Positions 28,307-37,770 of a stretch of 64,000 nt of DNA are shown here, one piece after another. Position numbers and translations under genes: made by a program. The stretch comes from an uncultured Oscillibacter sp. GTDB taxonomy: Bacteria > Bacillota > Clostridia > Oscillospirales > Oscillospiraceae. The stretch covers positions 30,679-94,678 of the forward strand of contig CAMBKF010000004.1 of assembly GCA_945868085.1 (NCBI GenBank). Direction: 5' to 3'. The notes beneath the pieces are model-generated. The model did no database searches. It was not told the origin of the DNA and saw only the letters and a list, made by a program, of their open reading frames with translations. Every line of letters begins with the position of its first letter. Position 1 is the first letter of the stretch.

Positions 28307-29353
28307 TTACTTTTCGGATTTTTTCTCGGGCATGTAGAGGTCGGCCAGGCTCTTATAGTGGCTGCCGGCCCGACCCGTGACGGCATTGGCATGGAGCATG
28401 GAGCTGATGATGGCCTCGTCCACGCTCTCGATGGCGGCCCGGAATACCTCGTCAATATCCTCCTCGTACACCAGGCGGATGGATTCCAGCCGGTCGCTGC
28501 TGTAATGGGCCAGCTTGTTGCCGGTGGTGAAGGCCAGGGCAATTTCACCGCTGCCGTTGCCGGAGATGCCGCCGGTGCGGGCAATGCCGGACTGGGCGCG
28601 TTTTGCCACACGCTCCAGCTGCCGGGCAGACAGGGGCACATCCGTAGCGATGACGACGATGATGCTGCCCTTATCCTTTTGCTCGGCCTCCTGCCAGAAC
28701 AGCCGCTCGCCCACGGGGTCTCCCGCGACCCGGAGGTCCCGGAGAGTGCCGAAATTGGTCATGACCAGGGCGCCGACGGTATAGGTCTCGCCATAGAGTC
28801 GGCACAGCCGGGAGGCAGAACCGATGCCGCCCTTGAGGGAATAGCACACCATGCCCGCGCCGGCACCCACATCGCCCTCGGCAAAGGTCTCCGCCGCCGC
28901 GTCCAGAGCCGCACGGGCGTGCTCCTTGGTGACGTGCAGGCCCCGGATGTCGCTGAGCCGGGCGTCATTGCACTCCATGACCAGGGAATTGACGGTGCCG
29001 GCGTCCAGCCCGATGTCGTCGTTCCGCTCCAGCATGTACTCTACCAAAGCCGTGGCGACCGTGCCCACGGACAGGGTATTGGTCAGCAGGATGGGAGTCT
29101 CCAGGGTACCCAGTTCCTGCACCTGGACCAGGCCGATGCTCTTGCCGAAGCCGTTTATCACATGGGCACCGGCCAGGCACTTCTCGTGAAATACATCACC
29201 CGGATGGGGGATGATGGCAGTGACGCCGGTGTGTACCTCGCCGTCGTGGAGCGTCACATGGCCCACACGCACCCCCGGCACATCCGTGATCAGGTTGCGG
29301 GGCCCATGCTCCATGTAACCAAACTTCAGACCGTATTTGCTCTCTACGCCCAT
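28307..29353 (-). CDS. P1 family peptidase (DmpA/BapA-like)
   Basis: NLITDVPGVRVGHVTL; ASRLCRLYGETYTVGALVMTNFG; ARTGGISGNGSGEIALAFTTGN around the autocleavage-type Gly-Ser site. Confidence 0.9.
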   Translation of the reverse strand: MGVESKYGLKFGYMEHGPRNLITDVPGVRVGHVTLHDGEVHTGVTAIIPHPGDVFHEKCLAGAHVINGFGKSIGLVQVQELGTLETPILLTNTLSVGTVATALVEYMLERNDDIGLDAGTVNSLVMECNDARLSDIRGLHVTKEHARAALDAAAETFAEGDVGAGAGMVCYSLKGGIGSASRLCRLYGETYTVGALVMTNFGTLRDLRVAGDPVGERLFWQEAEQKDKGSIIVVIATDVPLSARQLERVAKRAQSGIARTGGISGNGSGEIALAFTTGNKLAHYSSDRLESIRLVYEEDIDEVFRAAIESVDEAIISSMLHANAVTGRAGSHYKSLADLYMPEKKSEK

Positions 29354-29486
29354 AATCGTATTCCTCCATGTTTGCCCGGGGCCACTGTGCTCCGGGCGAT
29401 ATTTGTGTGAAAAAAGGGCCGCCCGCTCAGGCTCGCGTAAGCGGACGCGCTGAAACGAGCGGCCTATATGTGTGATGTTTCGCGCT

Positions 29487-31109
29487 TCAGCGCTGATAGA
29501 CGACCTGGCCGCCCACGATGGTCATGACGGGCAGGATGTCCTTGATCTCCATAGGATCCACGGTGAAGATGTCCCGGTCCAGCAGGACCATGTCCGCGTA
29601 GTAGCCGGGCTTCAGGCGGCCCTTGACGTCCTCCTGGAACTCCGCATAGGCACTCTCCATAGTGTAGGCATCGATAGCCGTTTCCACATCCACGCACTCG
29701 CCGGGATAGAATCCGCCGGCAGGCCGGCCCTGCTTATCCTTGCGGGTGACCGCCATGTAGATATTGGGGAAGGGATTGCAGTCCTCCACAGGGCAGTCGG
29801 TGCCATAGGACAGGTGGACACCCATGCGCAGAAGGGTGCCGAAGGCGTAGGAAGTAGAAGCCAACTCCTTGCCGCAGAGCTTTTCCACGATGTTCATATC
29901 GTAGTCCAGGAAAATGGGCTGGGCAAACACCAGAATATCGTCCCTGGCGATGCGCTCCAGCAGGGCGCGGTCGGTGATCTGGCAGTGGACAACGGCGTGA
30001 CGGAGCTTATTCTTTCCGTCCACAAAGGCCCGCTCGTAGCACGCCACGGTGCGGCGCACGGCCTCGTCGCCGATGCAGTGGGTGACCACCTGCAAATTGT
30101 GCTCCCTGGCCAGCTGGCAGTAGCGGTCCATATCCGCCTCGGTGATCCACTCCAGACCGTGGTTACCCGGATCATCCACATAGCCATGGGACATGAGTCC
30201 CGTGCGGGCGCCCAGGCTGCCGTCCTTGAACAGCTTCAGAGGACCCAGCGTGAGCCAGGAGCCCTTCTTATACTCGCCCACGGCGTACTCGCCCCGGGTC
30301 AGGTAGTCCTCGAAATCCGCCAGGCTGTTGAAGCAGACCTGGTGGCGATAGCGGACCTTGCCCTCGCCGCTATTATAGATCTCATGCAGCAGCCGGAAGG
30401 CGGCGGGAGTATCCAGGAAGGTAGTGCCCACGTCGTTGCTCTGGACGCTGGTAAGGCCGTGGGAGACCGCATAGTCCATGGCGTCCAGCATGAAGGCATG
30501 GCGCTCGTCCATGGTGAAGTCCGGGATCAGGCGCTTGGCGATGTTGCAGCCGTTGCCGGTAAAGATGCCGGTGGGGATGCCGTTTTCATCGGTGAGGCAG
30601 TCCTGGCCCTTGCACTCATGGATCTCGCCGCTTTCCTGCAGCATCTCGATGAGCTTGGTATTGGTGGAGACGATATGGCCGCAGACACGCTCCAGGACGA
30701 TGGGATATTCGGTGCTGATCTTATCCAGGTCGTGCCGGTCGGGCAGGCGGTCGCTGTCCGTGAAATAGTCCTGGTTCCAGCCGATGGCGTGCAGGCCGTT
30801 TTTCACATGCCCGGGATGCCCGGCGGCGAACTTGCGGCAGACGTCGATCATCTCCTCAATGGATCTTACGTCGGCGATCTGGGCCTGGTTCAGCGTCTCG
30901 CTGAACTGGGCAAAGTGCAGGTGGGAGTCGTTGAGGCCGGGGATCATGGTGCGGCCGCCGCAGTCCACGCGGGTAGTGCCCGCGGGCGCGTCAGATAGCA
31001 GCTGCTCGCTGCTGCCCACCTGTCGGATGATGCCGTCCTCTACCAAAACAGCTTGCTCATAATGACCTTTTTCCACATAGACCTTGGCATTATAGTAGAG
31101 CTCAGCCAT
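29487..31109 (-). CDS. amidohydrolase family protein (YtcJ-like), second paralog
   Basis: GRTMIPGLNDSHLHFAQFSE; VVTHCIGDEAVRRTVACYE; HAVVHCQITD; YGTDCPVEDCNPFPNIYMAVTR. Confidence 0.9.
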   Translation of the reverse strand: MAELYYNAKVYVEKGHYEQAVLVEDGIIRQVGSSEQLLSDAPAGTTRVDCGGRTMIPGLNDSHLHFAQFSETLNQAQIADVRSIEEMIDVCRKFAAGHPGHVKNGLHAIGWNQDYFTDSDRLPDRHDLDKISTEYPIVLERVCGHIVSTNTKLIEMLQESGEIHECKGQDCLTDENGIPTGIFTGNGCNIAKRLIPDFTMDERHAFMLDAMDYAVSHGLTSVQSNDVGTTFLDTPAAFRLLHEIYNSGEGKVRYRHQVCFNSLADFEDYLTRGEYAVGEYKKGSWLTLGPLKLFKDGSLGARTGLMSHGYVDDPGNHGLEWITEADMDRYCQLAREHNLQVVTHCIGDEAVRRTVACYERAFVDGKNKLRHAVVHCQITDRALLERIARDDILVFAQPIFLDYDMNIVEKLCGKELASTSYAFGTLLRMGVHLSYGTDCPVEDCNPFPNIYMAVTRKDKQGRPAGGFYPGECVDVETAIDAYTMESAYAEFQEDVKGRLKPGYYADMVLLDRDIFTVDPMEIKDILPVMTIVGGQVVYQR

Positions 31110-32499
31110 TGTTTTCCTCCTTATTTTCCTTCTTCAGCTTTCGGTCAAAGATCCAGTAAACAATCGCGCCGAGGGCAGGCACGCTGAAACCGATGGAGCC
31201 CAGGATGGGATTCTCAATGGCGGAGTTGACAAACAGGGCCACGAACACGATGGCGGTGAAGATGATGGACACGGGATAGAGCCACACCTTGTAGGGGCGC
31301 TCGATGTTGGGGAACTTCTTGCGCAGGATGGGCACAGCCAGGACGATGAGGACGTTGAAGAGCATGTTGCTCAGCACCACCATGTCGGTCAGCTGGCTGA
31401 GGTTGCGCACCAGCACCAGAACGATGGAGATGACGGCCTGGACGATGATGGCCACATAGGGGGTCTTCTGCTTATTCAGCTTGGTAAAGCTCTGGAAGAA
31501 GTGGCCTTCCTTGGCCATGGCATAGTACATTCTGGGCTGGGCCAGGATCAGGCCGTTGAGGCTGCCGAACATGGCCAGGACCATACCCACGGTGACGATG
31601 ACAGCGCCTGCGCTGCCCAGCAGCTTCTTGGCAACGGCGGTACCCAAATACAGGTCGCCGGCACCGATCATGGAGACGATCTCCTCGTGGGGCAGGACCT
31701 TCATGATGGCGAAGTTAAAGAGCGTGTAGAGGATCGTCACGCCGCCAATACCGATGATAAGGGCCAGGGGCAGATTTTTGCGGGGGTTGCGCATTTCTTC
31801 TGCCACGGTGTTCAGATTGGTCCAGCCCTCATAGGCCCACAGGGAGGCCACAACGGCCAGGGCGATCATGCTGAAAACACTGGTGTTGTTCTCGGCGGCA
31901 TAGGTGCCGGCGGAAGCAAAGGACAGGTCGGGGGAAACGTGGCCGATAAACAGGGCGGCCAGCAGGATGATGGCCACGGGCACCAGCTTTGCCACCATGG
32001 AGATGTTCTGCACCACGGAAGCCAGCTTCACGCCCACCAGGTTATAGGCGGTGATGCCGATGATGAGCACGATGGCGGCGGCCTTGCAGCCAAAGTCGCT
32101 GATGTTCAGGATAGGCTGGAACACGCCCATCAGCGCCAGGGCCAGGGCGGCCACGGAGCCGGGGCCTGCAATGAGCCAATCCACAAAGCCGCACATAAAG
32201 CCCACGATGGGGTGATAAGCCTCATTCAGATAGACGATACGGCCGCCGGACTGGGGCATAGCCGCGCCCATTTCCGCGTAGGCCAGGCCGCCAAACAGGG
32301 AGATGACGCCGCCGATGATCCAGCACAGCAGCGCCAGGCCGCTGTTCATGCCCACGCGCTCCAGGACGTAGGCGCCCAGGTAGAAGATACCGGAGCCAAT
32401 CATGATACCAGCAATAATGCTAACACCACCAAAGGCACCTATTTCTCGCTTGAGTTCTGTTTTTTCTGTTGTCAAATCGTTGATAGTTTCTTTTTTCAT
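31102..32499 (-). CDS. APC-family amino acid permease (LAT-like)
   Basis: GGVSIIAGIMIGSGIFYLGAYVLERVGMNSGLALLCWIIGGVISLFGGLAYAEMGAAMPQSGG. Confidence 0.92.
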   Translation of the reverse strand: MKKETINDLTTEKTELKREIGAFGGVSIIAGIMIGSGIFYLGAYVLERVGMNSGLALLCWIIGGVISLFGGLAYAEMGAAMPQSGGRIVYLNEAYHPIVGFMCGFVDWLIAGPGSVAALALALMGVFQPILNISDFGCKAAAIVLIIGITAYNLVGVKLASVVQNISMVAKLVPVAIILLAALFIGHVSPDLSFASAGTYAAENNTSVFSMIALAVVASLWAYEGWTNLNTVAEEMRNPRKNLPLALIIGIGGVTILYTLFNFAIMKVLPHEEIVSMIGAGDLYLGTAVAKKLLGSAGAVIVTVGMVLAMFGSLNGLILAQPRMYYAMAKEGHFFQSFTKLNKQKTPYVAIIVQAVISIVLVLVRNLSQLTDMVVLSNMLFNVLIVLAVPILRKKFPNIERPYKVWLYPVSIIFTAIVFVALFVNSAIENPILGSIGFSVPALGAIVYWIFDRKLKKENKEENNG

Positions 32500-32691
32500 G
32501 GGATGCGCCTCCTTTTCTAGCTATAAAAATAGCCTGTATGTAAACTTATTGTAAAAAAAGCATGTGCAAGGAGGTGTTTATCTGAAATTTTTGTTTATTT
32601 TCCCATATAAACGGTTTTTTAAACCTGAGTAAAGCATAGCAGACTCCCGGCAAACTTTCAATTATAAAGTTTGCAGGGGAGCCGTCGGCAT

Positions 32692-32745
32692 TTGCGTAAA
32701 CAGCGCGTTTTGCGCAGATCTGCGCAAAACGCGCTGTTTACGCAA
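32692..32745. repeat. 54-bp perfect loop-less palindrome
   Basis: TTGCGTAAACAGCGCGTTTTGCGCAGA|TCTGCGCAAAACGCGCTGTTTACGCAA, exact reverse-complement halves. Confidence 0.97.
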
Positions 32746-32892
32746 GATTCGGAAGAAGCGGTCTTTTTCATACTGGTTTTTTATATGGATTTTTGTTAAA
32801 ATGGTATGATACCATCGGTTGGCAAGGGCAGACATGGATTCGCCCTTATCAATCGATGGCAGGATTAATAAAAAACACAGACAGGAGGCACT

Positions 32893-34950
32893 ATGCGGAA
32901 TATCTGGATGGTTTTTAAGACCGACGTCAAAACGTTGAGCAAATGCTTTTTTGCCTGCGCAGTGGTGGTAGGCATTGTGCTGCTGCCCAGCCTGTATGCG
33001 TGGCTGAACATTTACTCCAACTGGGATCCCTACGGCAACACCGGTGGGATCTCCATCGCCGTGGCATCCCTGGACCAGGGCTATACCGACGAGGACGGCG
33101 TATACACCAACAAGGGCGACGACGTGGTAGCGGACCTGCGGGAGGCCACCAGCATCAACTGGGTGGTGGCGGACAGCGAGGAAGCGGCCCGCCAGGGCGT
33201 GTATGCCGGGGATTACTACGCCGCAGTAGTCATTGACAAAGACTTCACCTATAAGATGTTCCACATGCTGACGGAATGGACCGGCAAGCCCGCCATCACC
33301 TACTACGAAAACGCCAAGAAGAACGCCGTGGCCACCAAGATCACCGATACCGCAGTGGAGAGTCTGAAGCGTACCATTAATGAGAACTATCTGGAGGTGG
33401 TCATTGGCCGGACCATGACTCAAGCCAACCTGCTGGCCGCCGACCTGACGGAGGATGATCCCGAGGCGGCGGTGAAGGGCCTGTTCTACCAGGCCAAGGA
33501 TCTGCTGGCGGGCTGCCAGGCCACCATGGACGCCTTTGAAGCGGCAGGCCAGGGCGGCGCGGCAGATTATGACTCAGGCAAGCTGGCGCAGGCCATCGAG
33601 GACATCAACAGCAATCTGCCTGATGCCAGCAAATTACAGCAGACCGCGGCAGAGCTTGACCGGATGATCTATACGGCGCTGCAAAAGGCGCAGCGGGCTC
33701 TAGATCAGTTCCAGCAGGCCGCAGCCGATGAAAACGGCCTGCTGGAGGCCCGCAAGGCCATTGAAGAAGCCGCTGCCGCTATGGGCCAGCTGGGTGACCG
33801 GCTGACAGCCTGGGCGGACCGGCTGGAGCAGCATCTGGTGGGTCATGCGGCCGCCAAACTGACCCGGGACATTGCCGCCAAATGCTATGAACTCCAGAAC
33901 CGTCTGGCGGCGCTGCCCGACCAAACGGATCTTCAGACCGCCATCGGCGACTGCAAAAATATCATCGCCGCCATGGGCAATATGGCCGGGAAGCTGACGC
34001 CCACCGCCGACGAGCTGCGCCAGGAGCTGGAGAACGTTATGGGGCAGGTCTCCCGCACTATGGAGGGCGTGAAGGGGCTGGGCGATGATGCCCGTGCCGT
34101 CCGCGACGCCCTGGCCGACACAGCGCTGGCCATGGACGAGACCATCGCGCTGCTGCGCCCCGCCGCCGACAGGCTGGCCCAGTCGGTGTCAGAGACCATT
34201 GACAAGCTGCAGGGGCTGACATCCGACGAATATATGAATGTCCTGCTGAATATTCTCGGCGGCGACCCGGAGGAATACGGCCGGTATTTCTCCCAGATGG
34301 TGCAGACCACCGTGACCCCCATCTACCCCATCGAAAACTACGGCTCAGCCATGGCCCCCTTCTATACGGTGCTGGCCATCTGGGTGGGCGGCGTGATACT
34401 GGTGTCCATCATCAAGCCCCACGCCCGGCCGGACGGCCTTATTGCCCCCAAGCCCCGAGAGCTGTATTTCGGCCGGTACATCCTGTTCTTCCTGCTGAGC
34501 CAGATCCAGGCGGCGATCATTATCACCGGCGACCTGCTCCTGCTGAAGATCCAATGCCTGCATCCGGGGCTCCTGTATCTGGCCGGCTCACTGACGGCCC
34601 TGACCTTCAGCCTGCTGATCTACTCGCTGGTTCTCTCCTTCGGTGATGTGGGCAAGGCCATTGTGGTAGTGGTCATGGTACTGCAGATCGCAGGCTCCTC
34701 CGGCACATTCCCCATTGAGCTGCTGCCGCAGGTCTATCAGAAAATCTATCGTTTCTTCCCCTTCCCCTACGCCATCGACGCCATGCGCGAGTGCATCTGC
34801 GGCCTGTATGGCGGCTACTACGCAGAACAGCTGGCGTACCTGCTGCTGTTTGCCGCCGCCGCGCTGATCATCGGTCTCCTGATACGGCGGCCCTTCATGG
34901 GACTGAATCACTTTGTGGAAGATAAGCTGGAAGAAACAGAACTGCTTTAA
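32893..34950 (+). CDS. YhgE/Pip family membrane protein (copy 1)
   Basis: PSLYAWLNIYSNWDPYGNTGGISIAVASLDQGY; coiled-coil centre; C-terminal ABC-2-like membrane domain. Confidence 0.9.
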   Translation: MRNIWMVFKTDVKTLSKCFFACAVVVGIVLLPSLYAWLNIYSNWDPYGNTGGISIAVASLDQGYTDEDGVYTNKGDDVVADLREATSINWVVADSEEAARQGVYAGDYYAAVVIDKDFTYKMFHMLTEWTGKPAITYYENAKKNAVATKITDTAVESLKRTINENYLEVVIGRTMTQANLLAADLTEDDPEAAVKGLFYQAKDLLAGCQATMDAFEAAGQGGAADYDSGKLAQAIEDINSNLPDASKLQQTAAELDRMIYTALQKAQRALDQFQQAAADENGLLEARKAIEEAAAAMGQLGDRLTAWADRLEQHLVGHAAAKLTRDIAAKCYELQNRLAALPDQTDLQTAIGDCKNIIAAMGNMAGKLTPTADELRQELENVMGQVSRTMEGVKGLGDDARAVRDALADTALAMDETIALLRPAADRLAQSVSETIDKLQGLTSDEYMNVLLNILGGDPEEYGRYFSQMVQTTVTPIYPIENYGSAMAPFYTVLAIWVGGVILVSIIKPHARPDGLIAPKPRELYFGRYILFFLLSQIQAAIIITGDLLLLKIQCLHPGLLYLAGSLTALTFSLLIYSLVLSFGDVGKAIVVVVMVLQIAGSSGTFPIELLPQVYQKIYRFFPFPYAIDAMRECICGLYGGYYAEQLAYLLLFAAAALIIGLLIRRPFMGLNHFVEDKLEETELL

Positions 34951-34966
34951 GGAGGTGGCCGGATTT

Positions 34967-35599
34967 ATGACAACAGAAGAGAAATACCATCAGCTGTACG
35001 ACCGGCTGCTGGAGGAAGTAGCAACCTTGCACCAGAGCAATCAGCGCCGCATCCGTGTGGGCATGCGCGCTTTAGTAGTCGTGACGCTGGGCTTGATGCT
35101 GCTGATGTTTCTGGCAGAGGGCAACAAGGTGTTCACGCTGATCCTGTGGATCCTGTCCATGTTTGCTCTGGCAGCGTATCTCATCTGCGTGGAATATATG
35201 GACTATGAACTGCAAAAGAAGCTGCGGGACATCACCCAGGAGGAACAGACCACCCTGGGCCAGCTGGTCGCCCTGCCCCAGCTAAGCCGCACCACCCTTC
35301 TGCCCCAGCTGCTGAAGCGGAAGGGCGATGCATTGGCCGAAGACGCCGCGCAGGAGCCCGGGACGCCCCCCGCCGAAAGCAATAGCTGCGCCGTCACTCC
35401 GCCCATGCCGGAGCAGAACGCTCAGCCTGCGGCGGATGAGCCGGTATCCGCTCCATTGAACATGGATACTATTCTCCAATCCGATCCCCAAAAGATCGCC
35501 GCCGATCTGGCGCAGCTGGCTCAGGCGCTGCAGGCTCTGTCATCCGACCTGGCACAGCAGACGCCGCAGAAGCCTTCCCGGAAGGAGGTGGAGCAGTGA
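34967..35599 (+). CDS. hypothetical two-TM protein between two YhgE/Pip genes
   Basis: VGMRALVVVTLGLMLLMFLAEGNKVFTLILWILSMFALAAYLICVEYMDYELQKKL; GGAGG RBS; stop overlaps next start. Confidence 0.75.
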   Translation: MTTEEKYHQLYDRLLEEVATLHQSNQRRIRVGMRALVVVTLGLMLLMFLAEGNKVFTLILWILSMFALAAYLICVEYMDYELQKKLRDITQEEQTTLGQLVALPQLSRTTLLPQLLKRKGDALAEDAAQEPGTPPAESNSCAVTPPMPEQNAQPAADEPVSAPLNMDTILQSDPQKIAADLAQLAQALQALSSDLAQQTPQKPSRKEVEQ

Positions 35600-37674
35600 T
35601 CAAGCGCATATGGAGCATTTTTCGGGCCGACTGGCAGCGGTTAACTGCCAGCGTGGTGGCCGTGGTGGTCATGCTGGGCCTGTGTCTGGTGCCGTGCCTG
35701 TACGCATGGTTCAACATCCTCTCCAACTGGGACCCCTACGGCCCCGCCTCCACCGGCAACATCAAGGTGGCCGTGGCCAGCGAGGACGAGGGCTGCGAGA
35801 TCCTGGGCCTGCACCTGAACATCGGCCAGCTGGTAATGGAAGGGCTTCAGTCCAACGACCAGATGGGCTGGGTCTTCCTGGAGGATCAGCAGACGGCGTT
35901 GGACGGCGTATATGCCGGTGACTACTATGCGGCTTTGGTGGTGCCGGAGGACTTCACCAGCGACTTCGTCAGCCTGCTGGACGGCGAACTGGAGCACCCT
36001 AAGATCCAGTATTTTGAAAACGAAAAGAAGAATGCCATCGCCCCCAAGATCACCGGCAAGGCAAAAACTGCCGTGCAGGAGCAGATCAACAATACCATTA
36101 TTGAAAAGGTGGCCGGGGCGCTGACCACCGCCGGCTCCGTATTCCGGGCCATGGGGCTGGACGGCGAGGACATTGCCAACGGTCTCATTGCGAAACTGCA
36201 GGATGCCCAATACCAGATGGATCAGCTCAACCAAACATTGGCTTCGCTGGATACCGTCATGAACAATGCCGATAGCCTGTTAACGGCTGCGGCCATCACC
36301 GTGGATGACGTCAACGGCGTGCTGGTGGATGCCGCCCACACCGCCGGCGGCACCATCGGCACCGGCTCGGATATTTCCGGCAGCGCCTCCGGCGATGCCA
36401 TAGCGGTGCTGGATGCCATTGATAAAAGCCTTGCGGATCTGGAGAATAAGCTGCGCCGGTGGGGCACCGCCGAAGATCCCACCCTTTTGCAGCAGCAGAT
36501 CATTCGCCAGATCGATGATGTGACAGCCCGTCTGCAGAAGCTGAAGGACAAAGTGCCTGCCCTGGCGGACAGGATCGACGCAGCCGATGAAAAGCTGGCC
36601 GCGCTGCGGGACAGCGTGACCAGCGGGGACGAGCTTGGCATTAAGGAACAGCTGCTGGATCAGTCGGCGCAGGTCCGGCAGATCATCCGGGCGGCAGCCC
36701 TGCAATGCAATCAGGACGTCAACGATTTCATTCACGATAAAAACGACAAGGCGCTGGCCGCACTGCGTTCTGTGCAGGAGCTTCTGCAAAGCGGCGCCGG
36801 GAAGCTGGGCAGTCTGTCCGGTACGCTGGACGGCTACGCCGCCGCCATGGAGCAGTCGCAGTCCACCCTGGCGGCAGCTGCCACACTGGCCGGCACCGTG
36901 TCCGGCTATCTGGCGGACATGGAGGCGAATGTGCGCCGCATCACTGACAGCGCCGCCTTCCGGGAGTTCATGAGCATGCTGGAAAACAACCCCGATGGCA
37001 TTACCGACTATTTGGCCTCGCCCGTACAGCTGAACACCGAGATCGCCTATGAGATCGGCGATTATGGCTCCGCCATGTCTCCCTACTACATTATGCTGGC
37101 GCTGTTCGTCGGCTCGCTGCTGGCGGCGGTGATGATCAAAGTACCGGTGACCCAGCCGCAGTTTTCGGGTTATCGGGCTGTGGAGCGGTACTTCGGCCGC
37201 TTCGCGCTGTTTTTCCTTGTGGGAATGGCGCAGGCACTGGTGACTGCCTTCGGCTGCCTGTATTTCGTGGGCATACAGTGTGTGGAGCCGGCCCGCTTTG
37301 TGCTGGCCTGCTGCCTCTGCTCGCTGAACTTCGCCATGATGAACTTCGGCCTGGTCTATGCGCTGGACAATGTGGGCATGGCGGCCGCCGTCATCATCAT
37401 GGTGATCCAGGTGGCCGGTTCCGGCGGCTCCTATCCCATCCACGTGCTGCCCATGCTGTTTCAGAAGCTGTATTTCCTCATGCCGTTCCACTACGGCATG
37501 GATATGATCCGCGAGACCATCGGCGGCATGTATGGCCATACTTATCGCAATTGTGCCCTGATTTTGCTGGGCATGTGCGTGTTCTTCACCATATTCGGCC
37601 TGCTGGTGTACTATCCGGCCCGAAAGCTGAACGCCGCCATTGCCAAGAGCAAGGAGCGCTCCGGCATTATGTAA
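35596..37674 (+). CDS. YhgE/Pip family membrane protein (copy 2)
   Basis: PCLYAWFNILSNWDPYGPASTGNIKVAVASEDEGCEI; same layout as copy 1. Confidence 0.9.
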   Translation: MIKRIWSIFRADWQRLTASVVAVVVMLGLCLVPCLYAWFNILSNWDPYGPASTGNIKVAVASEDEGCEILGLHLNIGQLVMEGLQSNDQMGWVFLEDQQTALDGVYAGDYYAALVVPEDFTSDFVSLLDGELEHPKIQYFENEKKNAIAPKITGKAKTAVQEQINNTIIEKVAGALTTAGSVFRAMGLDGEDIANGLIAKLQDAQYQMDQLNQTLASLDTVMNNADSLLTAAAITVDDVNGVLVDAAHTAGGTIGTGSDISGSASGDAIAVLDAIDKSLADLENKLRRWGTAEDPTLLQQQIIRQIDDVTARLQKLKDKVPALADRIDAADEKLAALRDSVTSGDELGIKEQLLDQSAQVRQIIRAAALQCNQDVNDFIHDKNDKALAALRSVQELLQSGAGKLGSLSGTLDGYAAAMEQSQSTLAAAATLAGTVSGYLADMEANVRRITDSAAFREFMSMLENNPDGITDYLASPVQLNTEIAYEIGDYGSAMSPYYIMLALFVGSLLAAVMIKVPVTQPQFSGYRAVERYFGRFALFFLVGMAQALVTAFGCLYFVGIQCVEPARFVLACCLCSLNFAMMNFGLVYALDNVGMAAAVIIMVIQVAGSGGSYPIHVLPMLFQKLYFLMPFHYGMDMIRETIGGMYGHTYRNCALILLGMCVFFTIFGLLVYYPARKLNAAIAKSKERSGIM

Positions 37675-37716
37675 CGGCCGGCAGCCCCTCCCAACATAAG
37701 CCACCGGTTTCCGCTT

Positions 37717-37756
37717 TAAAAATGCGCACCTGCTGAATCAGCAGGTGCGCATTTTT
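37717..37756. terminator. bidirectional terminator
   Basis: aAAAATGCGCACCTGCTGaatCAGCAGGTGCGCATTTTT. Confidence 0.9.
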
Positions 37757-37770
37757 GCCGTTTTGTGATT

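Noticed and set aside
29472-30998. 508-aa plus-strand ORF
   Set aside because: Antisense to the second YtcJ-like amidohydrolase.
32662-33423. 253-aa minus-strand ORF spanning the 54-bp palindrome
   Set aside because: Mostly antisense to the YhgE gene and crosses the intergenic palindrome; no plausible start or domain.
32893-37674. type VII secretion locus
   Set aside because: YhgE/Pip proteins are distantly related to EsaA, but no EssC ATPase, WXG100 or LXG protein is present in the window.
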